Assembly (NCBI GenBank): GCA_036501845.1
Contig: DASXZO010000065.1
Coordinates: 1-51,426 of the forward strand
DNA from: JBBREP01 sp036501845
GTDB lineage: Bacteria; Actinomycetota; Acidimicrobiia; IMCC26256; PALSA-610
DNA: 51,426 nucleotides
Reading direction: 5' to 3'
Below the pieces are notes generated by a model. That model was not told where the DNA came from. It searched no databases and saw only the letters and a list, made by a program, of their open reading frames with translations. Positions 26,654 through 35,776 of the stretch are shown one piece after another. Every line of letters begins with the position of its first letter. The stretch's first letter is position 1. The position numbers and the translations under genes are program-made.

Positions 26654-27649
26654 GTGACGTCGTCGCCACCCGCAGCGTCACCACCGTCTGGCACCGTGCA
26701 GGTGCACGTCGTCGCGGGTAATCACCTGATGACCGAGCTGCTCGGTCCCCACGACGAGCTGTTGCGGATCGTCGAGGGCGCCTTCCCGGTGGCGATCCAC
26801 GTGCGCGGCAACCAGATCTCGATCACGGGACCGTCCGAGGAAGCCGAGCGGGTCGGTCGGCTCTTCGAGGAGCTCGTGCTGGTGCTCGAGTCGGGCCAGT
26901 CGATCGACCGCGACGGTGTGGCCCGTTCGATCGACATGCTGCGTGCCGAAGTGCGCCCGAGCGAAGTGCTCTCCACCGAAGTGGTGCGTGGCCGCAAGAC
27001 GATCCGGCCGAAGACCGCCGGGCAGAAGCGCTACGTCGACGCAGTGCGCGAGCACACGATCACCTTCGCGATCGGCCCGGCCGGCACCGGCAAGAGTTAC
27101 CTGGCCGTGGCACTCGCGGTGCAGGCGCTGCAGGCAAAAGATGTGAACCGCATCATCCTCACGCGTCCCGCGGTGGAGGCCGGCGAGCACCTCGGCTTCC
27201 TGCCCGGCGACATGCTCGCCAAGGTCGACCCCTACCTGCGCCCGCTCTACGACGCGCTCTACGACATGCTCGACGCCGAGGCCGTCGCCCGGCTCCTCGA
27301 TCGCGGCACGATCGAGGTGGCGCCGCTCGCCTACATGCGCGGCCGCACGCTCAACGACAGCTTCATCATCCTCGACGAGGCCCAGAACACCACGGCCGAG
27401 CAGATGAAGATGTTCCTCACGCGCCTCGGTTTCGGGTCTCGTGCGGTGGTCACCGGCGATGTCACCCAGATCGACCTGCCCGACGGCCGGGGCCGCAGCG
27501 GCCTGCTCCAGGTGCGCAAGGTGCTCGCCGACGTGCCCGGTCTCACCTTCGTGGAGCTGGGGAGCAACGATGTGGTGCGGCACAAGATCGTCCAGGACAT
27601 TGTCGATGCCTACGCTGCGCACGACGGCGCGCGTGGGCGCGGCCACTGA
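26654..27649 (+). CDS. phoH: PhoH-like ATPase
   Basis: P-loop ATPase of 331 residues, often paired with YbeY in RNA metabolism. An N-terminal nucleic-acid-binding (KH-like) region is followed by RPKTAGQKRYVDAVREHTIT, the Walker A motif GPAGTGKS and the Walker B-like segment DSFIILDEAQNTT. RPAVEAGEHLGFLPGD is a family block. Start GTG 26654; no strong Shine-Dalgarno sequence. ybeY begins 52 bases downstream, and the phoH-ybeY-CNNM-era order is conserved widely in bacteria, so a joint transcript is probable. Confidence 0.95.
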   Translation: MTSSPPAASPPSGTVQVHVVAGNHLMTELLGPHDELLRIVEGAFPVAIHVRGNQISITGPSEEAERVGRLFEELVLVLESGQSIDRDGVARSIDMLRAEVRPSEVLSTEVVRGRKTIRPKTAGQKRYVDAVREHTITFAIGPAGTGKSYLAVALAVQALQAKDVNRIILTRPAVEAGEHLGFLPGDMLAKVDPYLRPLYDALYDMLDAEAVARLLDRGTIEVAPLAYMRGRTLNDSFIILDEAQNTTAEQMKMFLTRLGFGSRAVVTGDVTQIDLPDGRGRSGLLQVRKVLADVPGLTFVELGSNDVVRHKIVQDIVDAYAAHDGARGRGH

Positions 27650-27701
27650 TCGAAACAAGGGGGACTCTCGGGAACGGGCGTGCACCGACCTGAAGACCCT
27701 G

Positions 27702-28232
27702 ATGCCATCCGAAACTGATCATCCGACACTGCACGCGACCGACGAGCAGAACGCGGTCGCCGTCGACCTCGATCGCTACGTACGGCTCGCGCGCCTCGTG
27801 CTCGCACGCGAGGGCGTGCCGAACGACGTCGAGCTCTCGCTGCTGTTCGTCGACGAGGACACCATCGCCCGGTACAACGAGCAGTTCCTCGAACACATGG
27901 GGCCCACCGACGTGCTGGCGTTCCCGATCGACGAGGACTTCGGCCCCGGCGGCCGTCAACCCGACACCGGCGGGCACGGTCCCGGCTCGGTCGATGCCAC
28001 CGACGACATTCCCACGCTGCTCGGCGACGTGATGGTGTGCCCGTCGTTCGCAGCCCGCGAGGCGCACTCGCGCGGCCAGTCGGTGGAGTCGGAGCTCTCG
28101 CTGCTCGTGGTGCACGGAATCCTGCACCTCGTGGGCTACGACCACGCCGAGCCCGACGAGACCGAACGCATGCAGCGCCAGGAGCGCGCGCTGCTCGCCG
28201 AGTTCGGGGCGCAGGAGATGCACCGTGAGTAA
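27702..28232 (+). CDS. ybeY: Endoribonuclease YbeY
   Basis: Metal-dependent RNase in 16S rRNA 3' maturation and ribosome quality control, 176 residues. The zinc site HGILHLVGYDH near the C-terminus gives the three His ligands. ELSLLFVDEDTIARYNEQFL and PTDVLAFPID are the other family blocks. A Gly/Pro-rich insertion (DFGPGGRQPDTGGHGPG) sits between them, longer than in E. coli. ATG 27702 was preferred; a frame opens further upstream inside phoH. It overlaps the CNNM/CBS gene by 8 bases. Confidence 0.95.
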   Translation: MPSETDHPTLHATDEQNAVAVDLDRYVRLARLVLAREGVPNDVELSLLFVDEDTIARYNEQFLEHMGPTDVLAFPIDEDFGPGGRQPDTGGHGPGSVDATDDIPTLLGDVMVCPSFAAREAHSRGQSVESELSLLVVHGILHLVGYDHAEPDETERMQRQERALLAEFGAQEMHRE

Positions 28233-29550
28233 CGCCATCACGATCGCGGTGATCGTGGTGTTGTTCTTCGTGTCGGGCGTGATGGCGCTCGCCGAGACCG
28301 CGTTCACACGTGCGTCGCGCATCAAGCTGCGCACGCGCGCCGAAGACGGCGATCGCCGCGCCGAACGGCTGCTCACCCTGTTCGACGAACCCGAGAACAC
28401 GTTGAACAGCGTGTTGCTGATCGTGCTCGTGGCGCAGATGACGTCGGCGACCTTGCTCGGCTCGTTGCTCGAGAGTTGGGGCGGCTGGGTGGGTTTCCTG
28501 CTCGGCACCATCGCCGAAGTGTTCATCTTCTTCACGTTCGCGGAGGTGGCGCCGAAGACCTATGCGGTCAAGCACCCCGAGCGCGCGGCGCTCGCACTGT
28601 CGCCCCTGCTCGTCGGCATGGCCCGCTTCAAGCCGTTGCGCGTGTTCGTGCGCGGCTTCATCGGCCTGGCGAACGTGGTGTTGCCGGGCAAGGGCTTACC
28701 CAAGGGCCCTTACGTCACCGAGGCCGAGATCCTCGCGATGGTCGACGTGGCGGCCGACGAAGAGGCGATCGAGGACGAGCAGAAGGAGCTCATCCACTCG
28801 GTGCTCGAGATCGGCGACACGCCGGTGAGCGACGTGATGGTGCCGCGCACGCAGATGCGCGCGGTGGAGGGCAACGCCACCGTCGACGAAGCGGTGAAGG
28901 TGATGATCGACAGTGGCTTCTCGCGGATTCCCTGCTACGAGGAGACCACCGACAACATCGCCGGCCTCGTGTATCTGAAGGATCTCGTGGCGCGCTCCAC
29001 TGCCGGCCAGGGGAACGCGTCGATCCGTCGCGACCTGCGCGACGCGGTGTACGTGCCCGAGTCGAAGAAGGTCGACGACCTCTTGCGCGAGATGCAGGCC
29101 CGCAAGTTCCACATGGCGGTGGTGGTCGACGAGTACGGCGGCACGGCCGGCATCGTCACCATGGAGGACCTGCTCGAAGAGATCGTCGGCGAGATCACCG
29201 ACGAGTTCGACGCGCCCACCGAGGAGCTCGAGCGTCTGGCCGACGGCCGCTGGCGCGTGCCCGGGCGCACGCCGATCGGCGAGATCGAAGAGGAGCTCGG
29301 TTGCCAGCTCGATGGCGACTGGGACACTGTCGGCGGGCTCGTGTTCAACGAGCTCGGCCACGTGCCCGAACAGGGCGACTCGGTCACGGTGGGCGAGCAC
29401 CAGTTCGTGGCCGAGATGGTCGACGGCCGCCGCATCGTGTCGGTGGTGATCAGGCGCGTGCCGCTCGCCGCCGCGCCCGCGGCCCCGCCGCACCGGGCTC
29501 CGAACGAGCCGGCGGTCGCGTCGGGCGACACCACCGACCGCCACCCATGA
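28225..29550 (+). CDS. CNNM/CBS-domain membrane protein (HlyC/CorC family)
   Basis: Membrane protein of 441 residues. The N-terminal DUF21/CNNM domain has about four helices (TIAVIVVLFFVSGVMALAET, FLLGTIAEVFIFFTFAEVAP), then two CBS motifs (VSDVMVPRTQMRAVEGNATV; MAVVVDEYGGTAGIVTMEDL) and a C-terminal CorC_HlyC domain (GRWRVPGRTPIGEIEEELG). The family is linked to Mg2+ homeostasis, although many members have no proven activity. It overlaps ybeY by 8 bases and era by 4 (ATGA), so it is translated as part of the ybeY-era unit. Confidence 0.94.
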   Translation: MSNAITIAVIVVLFFVSGVMALAETAFTRASRIKLRTRAEDGDRRAERLLTLFDEPENTLNSVLLIVLVAQMTSATLLGSLLESWGGWVGFLLGTIAEVFIFFTFAEVAPKTYAVKHPERAALALSPLLVGMARFKPLRVFVRGFIGLANVVLPGKGLPKGPYVTEAEILAMVDVAADEEAIEDEQKELIHSVLEIGDTPVSDVMVPRTQMRAVEGNATVDEAVKVMIDSGFSRIPCYEETTDNIAGLVYLKDLVARSTAGQGNASIRRDLRDAVYVPESKKVDDLLREMQARKFHMAVVVDEYGGTAGIVTMEDLLEEIVGEITDEFDAPTEELERLADGRWRVPGRTPIGEIEEELGCQLDGDWDTVGGLVFNELGHVPEQGDSVTVGEHQFVAEMVDGRRIVSVVIRRVPLAAAPAAPPHRAPNEPAVASGDTTDRHP

Positions 29551-30482
29551 GCGAGTTGATCTCGACGCCTGAGGGCGACGGTGTGTTCAGGTCGGGGTTC
29601 GTCACCATCGTCGGACGGCCCAACGTGGGCAAGTCCACGCTCGTGAACGCACTCGTCGGCACGAAGGTGGCGATCGTGTCCGACAAGCCGCAGACCACGC
29701 GCACCGCAATCCGTGGTGTGCGGACCACGCAGGCATCACAGATCGTACTGCTCGACACGCCGGGCGTGCACCGGCCGCGCACGGTGCTCGGCGAGCGCAC
29801 GAACCAGCGCGCGGTCGAGTCGCTTGCCTCGGTCGACATCGTGTGTGTGCTCGTGGCCGCGAACGAGCGCGTCGGACCTGGTGACCGCTTTGTCGCCGAC
29901 CTGGCGACCCGGGCCAAACCGCAGGCTCGCATCGCCGTCGTGTCGAAGACCGACGTAGCCACCAAGGAGGCCGTCGCCGACCAGCTCACCGTGCTCGCGT
30001 CGGGCGACCTCGGCGAGTTCGACGCGTTCGTGCCGATTTCGGCCCGCAGCGGCGCGGGACTCGACGCGCTCGTTGCCGAGTTGGAGCAGCGTTTACCTGA
30101 AGGCCCGTCGTATTACCCGCCGGGAGCGGTGAGCGACCAGCCCGAATCGTTCCTCGCCGCCGAGCTCGTGCGCGAGCAGTTGCTTGCGGGGGCACGCGAG
30201 GAGCTGCCTCACTCGATCACGGTGTCGGTCGACGAGGTCGAGGAGCGCACCACCAAGTCGGGCGAGCCACTGCTCGCGCTGCGCTGCATCGTGCGCGTCG
30301 AGCGCGAGTCGCAGAAGGGCATCGTGATCGGGAAAGGCGGCGAACGCTTGAAGCGTGCGGGGCGCGCCGCGCGCCTCGAGATGGAGTCGCTGCTCGGCAC
30401 GCGCGTCCACCTCGAGACCCGCGTGAAGGTCGACCCCGACTGGCAACAGCGACCCGCCGCACTCGACCGTCTCGGATATTGA
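29547..30482 (+). CDS. era: GTPase Era
   Basis: Ribosome-assembly GTPase that binds the 3' end of 16S rRNA, 311 residues. G1 is GRPNVGKST, G3 DTPGVHRP, G4 SKTD (a shift from NKxD), and SARSG is G5. The C-terminal KH domain contains GIVIGKGGERLKRAGRAAR with its GxxG loop. The start ATG overlaps the previous stop (ATGA, 29547-29550). In many actinobacteria recO and uppS come soon after era; here a cytochrome oxidase operon stands in between. Confidence 0.96.
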   Translation: MSELISTPEGDGVFRSGFVTIVGRPNVGKSTLVNALVGTKVAIVSDKPQTTRTAIRGVRTTQASQIVLLDTPGVHRPRTVLGERTNQRAVESLASVDIVCVLVAANERVGPGDRFVADLATRAKPQARIAVVSKTDVATKEAVADQLTVLASGDLGEFDAFVPISARSGAGLDALVAELEQRLPEGPSYYPPGAVSDQPESFLAAELVREQLLAGAREELPHSITVSVDEVEERTTKSGEPLLALRCIVRVERESQKGIVIGKGGERLKRAGRAARLEMESLLGTRVHLETRVKVDPDWQQRPAALDRLGY

Positions 30483-30632
30483 GAAACCCCCTTTCACAAG
30501 GGCGCGATCGCGTAGCGATTTCTCCACCTCACAAGTTGCTCCAGTGTGATTCATGACGGATAGAGTCGCCGCGCAGGTTCGGTCCCACCTCCAGCCATGC
30601 TCGTGACTCGGGCACGAGTGCGGGAAGGTTCG
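30483..30632 (+). promoter_or_regulatory. era terminator and oxidase operon promoter region
   Basis: A small hairpin CCCTT-TCAC-AAGGG (30489-30502) is followed by the palindrome GCGATCGC and could end the era transcript. TTGCTC (30536-30541) with GATAGA at 17 bases (30559-30564), or TAGAGT two bases later, is a possible promoter for the oxidase genes. GGGAAGG (30622-30628) is the ribosome-binding site for ATG 30633. Confidence 0.45.
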
Positions 30633-31829
30633 ATGCGCAAACCCACCATTCGGCGCGGCAAGCCCACCAAGCTCACCGCGATCGCCGTGTTGTGTGTGCT
30701 CGTCGCGGCTGGTTGCTCGAGCGCGACGCACGCCCAGAGCACGCTGCACCCAGCCGGCAAGATCGCACGCGACGACCTCAATATCTTCACGGCCTTCTTC
30801 ATCATCGCCGCGATCATCGGCGTCGGCGTGATCCTCGGGGTGATCTACGCGGCCGTCCGCTTCCGTGAGCGTCCCGGCAACGAGAACCCCGTGCAGATCC
30901 ACGGCAACACCACGCTCGAGATCTCGTGGACGATCGCGCCGGCACTGATCCTCATGGTGATGGCGGTGTTCACCGTCAAGCTGATCTGGGAGCAGGCGGC
31001 GCAGCCGAAGAACGCGATGCAGATCACGGTCACCGGCAAGCAATGGTTCTGGGACTTCCAGTACACGAACGTCGACTCGTCGCACCAGGTGTTCACGTCG
31101 AACGAGCTGCACATCCCCGAAGGTGTGCCGGTGTGGTTCACGCTGAAGAGCGACAACGTGATCCACTCGTTCTGGATCCCGGCGCTCGCCGGCAAGCGCG
31201 ACGTGGTGCCGGGTCACCTGAACCACTTCCAGCTGATCGCCGACAAAGACCTCGCCACCGACGGGCATCCGAAGGAGTTCTTCGGGCAGTGCGTGGAGTA
31301 CTGCGGCTTGAGTCACGCCGACATGCGCAACCGCACCTTCGTCGAGACCCAGAGCGACTTCAACAAGTGGTACCAGAGCCAGTTGCAACCCTGGACGCAG
31401 ACGCAGGTATCCACGTTCAACAAGCTCACCTCGGTGTACTCGTGCACCAGTTGCCACTACATCCAAGGTGAGACGCCGGGGAACGACGCGAAGGTCGAGA
31501 AGGGCACGCTGGATCCGGGCACCGCATACCGCGGGCCGAGTCTCACGCACCTCGCCGACCGCACGTCGTTCGGCGGTGCCACGTTCACGCTGAACTTCGA
31601 CAACCTGTGGCAGTGGATCTGGGACGCGCCGCGCCACAGCACCAGCGACTTCGGCAAATACAACGAGTGCCCCGAACGCGGGAAGGGCGGATCGATCATT
31701 CCCACGTCGAGTCCGTGCAAGGTGGGCATGCCGTCGTTCAAGAACGACCCGGTGAAACCCATGAGCAAACAGACTGCTCAAGACATCGCCAGGTTCCTGC
31801 TGTCCACCAAGAACTTCACCGGGCAGTGA
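30633..31829 (+). CDS. ctaC: Cytochrome c oxidase subunit II with fused cytochrome c domain (caa3 type)
   Basis: Entry point for electrons into the oxidase, 398 residues. A lipoprotein-type signal (IAVLCVLVAAGCSS, lipobox VAAGC) is followed by two membrane helices (IFTAFFIIAAIIGVGVILGV; LEISWTIAPALILMVMAVF). The CuA domain has NVIHSFWIPAL and CVEYCGLSHADM, giving all binuclear copper ligands. The C-terminal extension carries the heme c motif CTSCH and a later Met (GMPSF) that could be the axial ligand, so cytochrome c is covalently built in. ATG 30633 has GGGAAGG just upstream; an in-frame ATG at 30597 lacks one. Confidence 0.96.
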   Translation: MRKPTIRRGKPTKLTAIAVLCVLVAAGCSSATHAQSTLHPAGKIARDDLNIFTAFFIIAAIIGVGVILGVIYAAVRFRERPGNENPVQIHGNTTLEISWTIAPALILMVMAVFTVKLIWEQAAQPKNAMQITVTGKQWFWDFQYTNVDSSHQVFTSNELHIPEGVPVWFTLKSDNVIHSFWIPALAGKRDVVPGHLNHFQLIADKDLATDGHPKEFFGQCVEYCGLSHADMRNRTFVETQSDFNKWYQSQLQPWTQTQVSTFNKLTSVYSCTSCHYIQGETPGNDAKVEKGTLDPGTAYRGPSLTHLADRTSFGGATFTLNFDNLWQWIWDAPRHSTSDFGKYNECPERGKGGSIIPTSSPCKVGMPSFKNDPVKPMSKQTAQDIARFLLSTKNFTGQ

Positions 31830-31869
31830 GCGGAGTCATGGTGACCACCATCAAGCCTGGAGCATGCGC

Positions 31870-33786
31870 ATGACGACCGTCGAACGGGCGATCACGTACG
31901 CGCCGGCGCCCGCAGCCCGGCCCCGACTCGCACGGCCCACGAAGACCGCCGGTTGGACGAGTTGGTTCACCACCATCGACCACAAGAAGATCGGCATCCT
32001 CTACATCGTCACCGCGCTCGTGTTCTTCTGCGTCGGCGGCTCCGAGGCGTTGCTGATCCGCGTGCAGCTGTGGGAGCCGAACGGCACCGTGCTCACCGCG
32101 GCGATGTACAACCAGCTCTTCACGATGCACGGCACCACGATGATCTTCCTGCTCGGCATGCCGATGGCGGTCGGGTTGGGCAACTATCTCGTGCCGCTCA
32201 TGATCGGCGCGCGCGACGTCGCGTTCCCACGCATCAACATGCTGGGCTACTGGATCTTCTTGTTCGGTGGTCTGTTCATCTACTCGAGCTTCCTGCTCGG
32301 CGGCGCGCCGAACGGCGGTTGGTTCGGCTACACGCCGCTCACGTCCATGCCGTACGCCAACGGCTACCTGCCGAGCCACGGCGCCGACTTCTGGGCCGTG
32401 GGTCTGATCATGCTCGGCATCGGGTCGGTCACGTCCGGCCTCAACTTCATCGTCACGATCTTGAACATGCGCGCGCCAGGAATGACGTTGCTGCGCATGC
32501 CCGTGTTCGTGTGGATGATCCTCGTGATCGCGGTGCTCACCGTGTTCGCCATGCCCACGGTGACCGCAGCGCTGATCCAGGTGTACATGGATCGCAACTT
32601 CCATACGAACTTCTTCAACGCCACGAACGGCGGCGATCCGCTGCTGTATCAGAACCTGTTCTGGATCTTCGGCCATCCCGAGGTGTACATCCTCATCCTC
32701 CCCGGCATGGGCATCGTGTCGGAGATCCTGCCGGTGTTCAGCCGCAAGCCGCTCTTCGGTGCACGAGTGGTGGTGTTCTCGGGCATCGCAATCGGTTTCC
32801 TCGGCTGGGGCGTGTGGGCGCACCACATGTTCGTCACCGGCATCGGTCCCGCAGCCACCACGGGCTTCGGCATCGCCACCATGGCGATTGCCGTGCCCAC
32901 CGGCGTCAAGATCTTCAACTGGCTCGGCACGGTGTGGGGCGGCGCGGTCCGGTTGAAAACTCCGATGCTGTTCGCGCTCGGCTTCATCGCCATGTTCACC
33001 ATCGGCGGTCTGTCGGGCGTGTTGCACTCGATCGTGCCGAGCGACGCACAGCAGACCGACACCTACTTCGTGGTGGCGCACTTCCACTACGTGTTGTTCG
33101 GCGGGCTCGTGTTCGCGATCTTCGGTGGCCTCTATTACTGGTGGCCGAAGATGTTCGGGCACATGCTGAGCGACGGCATCGGCAAGCTCAACTTCTGGTC
33201 GATGCTCATCGGCTTCAACCTCACGTTCTTCCCGATGCACATCGTCGGTCTCGAGGGCATGCCCCGCCGCACCTACACGTACGGCACCGGCTTCGGCTGG
33301 GACATCTACAACAAGCTCGAGACGGTCGGCGCGTTCATCATCGCCTTGTCGGTGCTGATCTTCATCGTGAACGTGTTCGTGTCGCGCGCGAATCGCCAAC
33401 CGGTGGAAGGCGACCCGTGGGACGCCCGCACGCTGGAGTGGAGCATCCCGTCGCCGGCGCCCGCGTACAACTTCCTCGAGATCCCGGAGGTGCACGCGTT
33501 CGACGACTTCTGGCACAAGAAGTACACCGAGGACGAGGAAGGCCGGCTCGTGCGTCTGCCGTCCGGTGGCAGCGACGCAGGTGAGCACGACATCGAAGTG
33601 GCGGCGTCGCACATCCACTTGCCGTCACCGTCGTACTGGCCGCTCGTGTTCGCCCTCGGGATGCCGATCATGGGCTACGGCTTCGTGTACAAGAACTGGT
33701 GGATCCTCGGCGTGGGCGTGTTCGTGGCCATGTTCGGCCTCAGCGCGTGGACGTTCGAGCCGAGCACGGCCGAGGAGGAGCACTGA
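31870..33786 (+). CDS. ctaD: Cytochrome c oxidase subunit I
   Basis: Catalytic heme-copper subunit of about 638 residues. Heme ligand His is in FTMHGTTMIF and the pair of His in VVAHFHYVLFG; CuB ligands are in GHPEVY (with the Tyr that is cross-linked) and WAHHMF. The K-channel Lys is in GVKIFNW. The D-channel region has GNYLVPLMIGARDVAFPRIN. After the twelve core helices a hydrophilic stretch and two extra helices follow (SYWPLVFALGMPIMGYGFV; ILGVGVFVAMFGLSAW), an extension seen in some actinobacterial and deinococcal subunits. ATG 31870 is 7 bases after GGAG; ATG 31864 is too close. It overlaps ctaE by 1 base. Confidence 0.97.
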   Translation: MTTVERAITYAPAPAARPRLARPTKTAGWTSWFTTIDHKKIGILYIVTALVFFCVGGSEALLIRVQLWEPNGTVLTAAMYNQLFTMHGTTMIFLLGMPMAVGLGNYLVPLMIGARDVAFPRINMLGYWIFLFGGLFIYSSFLLGGAPNGGWFGYTPLTSMPYANGYLPSHGADFWAVGLIMLGIGSVTSGLNFIVTILNMRAPGMTLLRMPVFVWMILVIAVLTVFAMPTVTAALIQVYMDRNFHTNFFNATNGGDPLLYQNLFWIFGHPEVYILILPGMGIVSEILPVFSRKPLFGARVVVFSGIAIGFLGWGVWAHHMFVTGIGPAATTGFGIATMAIAVPTGVKIFNWLGTVWGGAVRLKTPMLFALGFIAMFTIGGLSGVLHSIVPSDAQQTDTYFVVAHFHYVLFGGLVFAIFGGLYYWWPKMFGHMLSDGIGKLNFWSMLIGFNLTFFPMHIVGLEGMPRRTYTYGTGFGWDIYNKLETVGAFIIALSVLIFIVNVFVSRANRQPVEGDPWDARTLEWSIPSPAPAYNFLEIPEVHAFDDFWHKKYTEDEEGRLVRLPSGGSDAGEHDIEVAASHIHLPSPSYWPLVFALGMPIMGYGFVYKNWWILGVGVFVAMFGLSAWTFEPSTAEEEH

Positions 33787-34454
33787 TGGCGACCGTCGCC
33801 GCCGAAGTCCCTCCTGCAGCGCTCGAGGCCGGTCACGGCATCCAGGGTTCGCACGACCACCACGCCACCAACACGGGGCTGTCCCACGCCAAACTCGGCA
33901 TCTGGGTGTTCCTGTCGTCGGAGGCGCTGTTCTTCGGCTCGTTCATCTCCACCTACCTGATCTTCCGTGGCCGCGACGTCGCCGTCGCCCAAGCCACGCA
34001 CCAGGTGATCCCGCACCCGAAGGACCTGTTCGACATCCCGTTCACGTCGTGCACGAGCTTCATCCTGCTGATGAGCTCGCTCACGATGGTGCTCGCGCTT
34101 GCGGCCATCCAGCGCGGCGACATGCGCCGGTTGCGCATCTGGCTCGCGGCCACCGCGGCGTTCGGCCTCACGTTCATCTCCGGGCAGGTGTACGAGTTCA
34201 CGAACTTCTACCGCGAGGGTCTGCACCTCTCCACGGGCACCTTCGGCGGCACGTTCTACGTGATGACCGGCCTGCACGGCGCGCACGTCACCGTCGGCAT
34301 CTTCTGGCTGCTCGCACTGCTGCAGCGTTCGATGCAGGGCAAGCTCGGTCCCGAGAAGGCCGAGGCGGTGGAGATCGCCGGTCTCTACTGGCACTTCGTC
34401 GACATCGTGTGGATCGTGATCTTCACGGTCGTGTACCTCGTCCCGTACAAGTAA
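33786..34454 (+). CDS. ctaE: Cytochrome c oxidase subunit III
   Basis: Membrane subunit of 222 residues with five helices typical of the bacterial short form. Blocks include LGIWVFLSSEALFFGSFIST (carboxylate of the D-channel side), FISGQVYEFTNFYREGLHL, GTFYVMTGLHGAHVTVGIFW and the terminal GLYWHFVDIVWIVIFTVVYL. An N-terminal His-rich stretch (HGIQGSHDHHATN) may be a metal-binding tag or simply soluble. The start ATG shares its first base with the ctaD stop, so the two are tightly coupled. Confidence 0.96.
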   Translation: MATVAAEVPPAALEAGHGIQGSHDHHATNTGLSHAKLGIWVFLSSEALFFGSFISTYLIFRGRDVAVAQATHQVIPHPKDLFDIPFTSCTSFILLMSSLTMVLALAAIQRGDMRRLRIWLAATAAFGLTFISGQVYEFTNFYREGLHLSTGTFGGTFYVMTGLHGAHVTVGIFWLLALLQRSMQGKLGPEKAEAVEIAGLYWHFVDIVWIVIFTVVYLVPYK

Positions 34455-34473
34455 GAGGCAGGTGAGCTGAGAC

Positions 34474-34863
34474 ATGACCACCGGCACCACGGGCGAGCTG
34501 CTCTCGGGCAGCGGCGGCGAGATCATTGCGGTCGAGCGCGGTCAAGTCGTTGTCCACGAACACCTGCATCCGCAGCCGCGCCAGTACGTGATGATTGCGG
34601 TCGTGCTCGTGGTGATCACGGGCATCGAAGTCGCGGTGTCGTATGCCACCGGGCTGAACACGAACGTGATGATCGTGGTGCTGCTCGCGCTCGCGCTCAC
34701 GAAGTTTTCCCTCGTCGTGGCCTGGTACATGCACCTCAAGACCGACGCGCGCATCCTCCGCCGGTTCTTCATCATGGGAATCGTGCTGGCGCTGTTCGTC
34801 TTCATGATCGTGACATTGATGCTGCACGGGTTGATGAACTCGTCGAACGTCTACCGAGGCTGA
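34474..34863 (+). CDS. ctaF: Cytochrome c oxidase subunit IV family protein
   Basis: Small membrane subunit of 129 residues with three hydrophobic segments (YVMIAVVLVVITGIEVAVSY; VMIVVLLALALTKFSLVVAW; FFIMGIVLALFVFMIVTLML). The segment FSLVVAWYMHLKTDARILRR is the hallmark of the prokaryotic COX4/CyoD-like family, which helps the assembly or stability of the CuB centre. It follows ctaE after 19 bases, with AGGCAGG and GAG upstream. ctaG starts one base after its stop. Confidence 0.88.
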   Translation: MTTGTTGELLSGSGGEIIAVERGQVVVHEHLHPQPRQYVMIAVVLVVITGIEVAVSYATGLNTNVMIVVLLALALTKFSLVVAWYMHLKTDARILRRFFIMGIVLALFVFMIVTLMLHGLMNSSNVYRG

Positions 34864-34864
34864 C

Positions 34865-35776
34865 GTGCTCGCGGCCTACAACACGGCGCGCGCAACCTTT
34901 CCGTCGTGGTCGCCGCATCCCGACGTCTGGCTCGTGGTCAGTGCAATCGCGCTCACCTACTACCTGCTGATCCGGCTCGTCGGCCCCAAGCTGGTGGAGC
35001 CGAACGAGCCGGTGATCAAGGCGTCGCAGGTCCGCTACTTCATCGTGTCGCTGATGGCGATCTGGATCGCGTCCGACTACCCGATCCACGAACTGTCGGA
35101 GCGCTACCTCTACAGCGTCCACATGGTGCAGCACCTGTTGTATTCGATGGTTGCCGCGCCGTTCCTGCTCCTGGCCACGCCCGCCTGGATGGCGCGCCTG
35201 GCGCTCAAGAAGACGCACACACTCAAGCTCGCGCAGAAGCTGTGCCACTTCTTCGCCGCGGTGATCGTGTTCAACGTGGTGTTCATCGTGATCCACACGC
35301 CCGCGGTGGTGTCGGCCGGTCTGCACAGCGGCTCGGTGCACTTCCTGCTGCACACGCTGGTGTTGTTGGCCGGTCTCGTGGTGTGGATGCCGGTGCTCTC
35401 ACCGCTGCCCGAGGTGCCGCGGTTCGAACCGCTGATGCAGATGTTCTATTTGTTCACGCAATCGATTCTGCCCACGCTGCCGTCCGGAGTGCTCACATTC
35501 GGTGATACGCCGCTCTACAAGGACTACGAACACTTCCCGCGGCTCTGGGGAATCTCGGTGGTGTCCGACGAAGGCATCGCCGGGCTGATCATGAAGATCG
35601 GCATAGGTCTACTGCTGTGGATTGCGATCGCTATCGTGTTCTTCAAGTGGTCGGCGACCGAGGAGTCGTTCGCGCACACCCATGATCCAAAGCGCAGGAA
35701 GCGGCGGCCCACCGCCGTCGCAGCTGCGAACCAAGACCTCGAACCCCGCGAGTTGCTGGGATTGCATCGTTCATGA
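34865..35776 (+). CDS. ctaG: Cytochrome c oxidase assembly protein, CtaG (caa3) type
   Basis: Polytopic membrane protein of 303 residues required for caa3 oxidase formation in Bacillus. Family blocks: SVHMVQHLLYSMVAAPFLLL, LATPAWMARLALKKTH, and VHFLLHTLVLLAGLVVWMPV with conserved His residues thought to handle copper. The C-terminus is basic (HDPKRRKRRPT). GTG 34865 begins one base after the preceding stop, and its own stop overlaps the cupredoxin gene by 4 bases (ATGA). Confidence 0.9.
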   Translation: MLAAYNTARATFPSWSPHPDVWLVVSAIALTYYLLIRLVGPKLVEPNEPVIKASQVRYFIVSLMAIWIASDYPIHELSERYLYSVHMVQHLLYSMVAAPFLLLATPAWMARLALKKTHTLKLAQKLCHFFAAVIVFNVVFIVIHTPAVVSAGLHSGSVHFLLHTLVLLAGLVVWMPVLSPLPEVPRFEPLMQMFYLFTQSILPTLPSGVLTFGDTPLYKDYEHFPRLWGISVVSDEGIAGLIMKIGIGLLLWIAIAIVFFKWSATEESFAHTHDPKRRKRRPTAVAAANQDLEPRELLGLHRS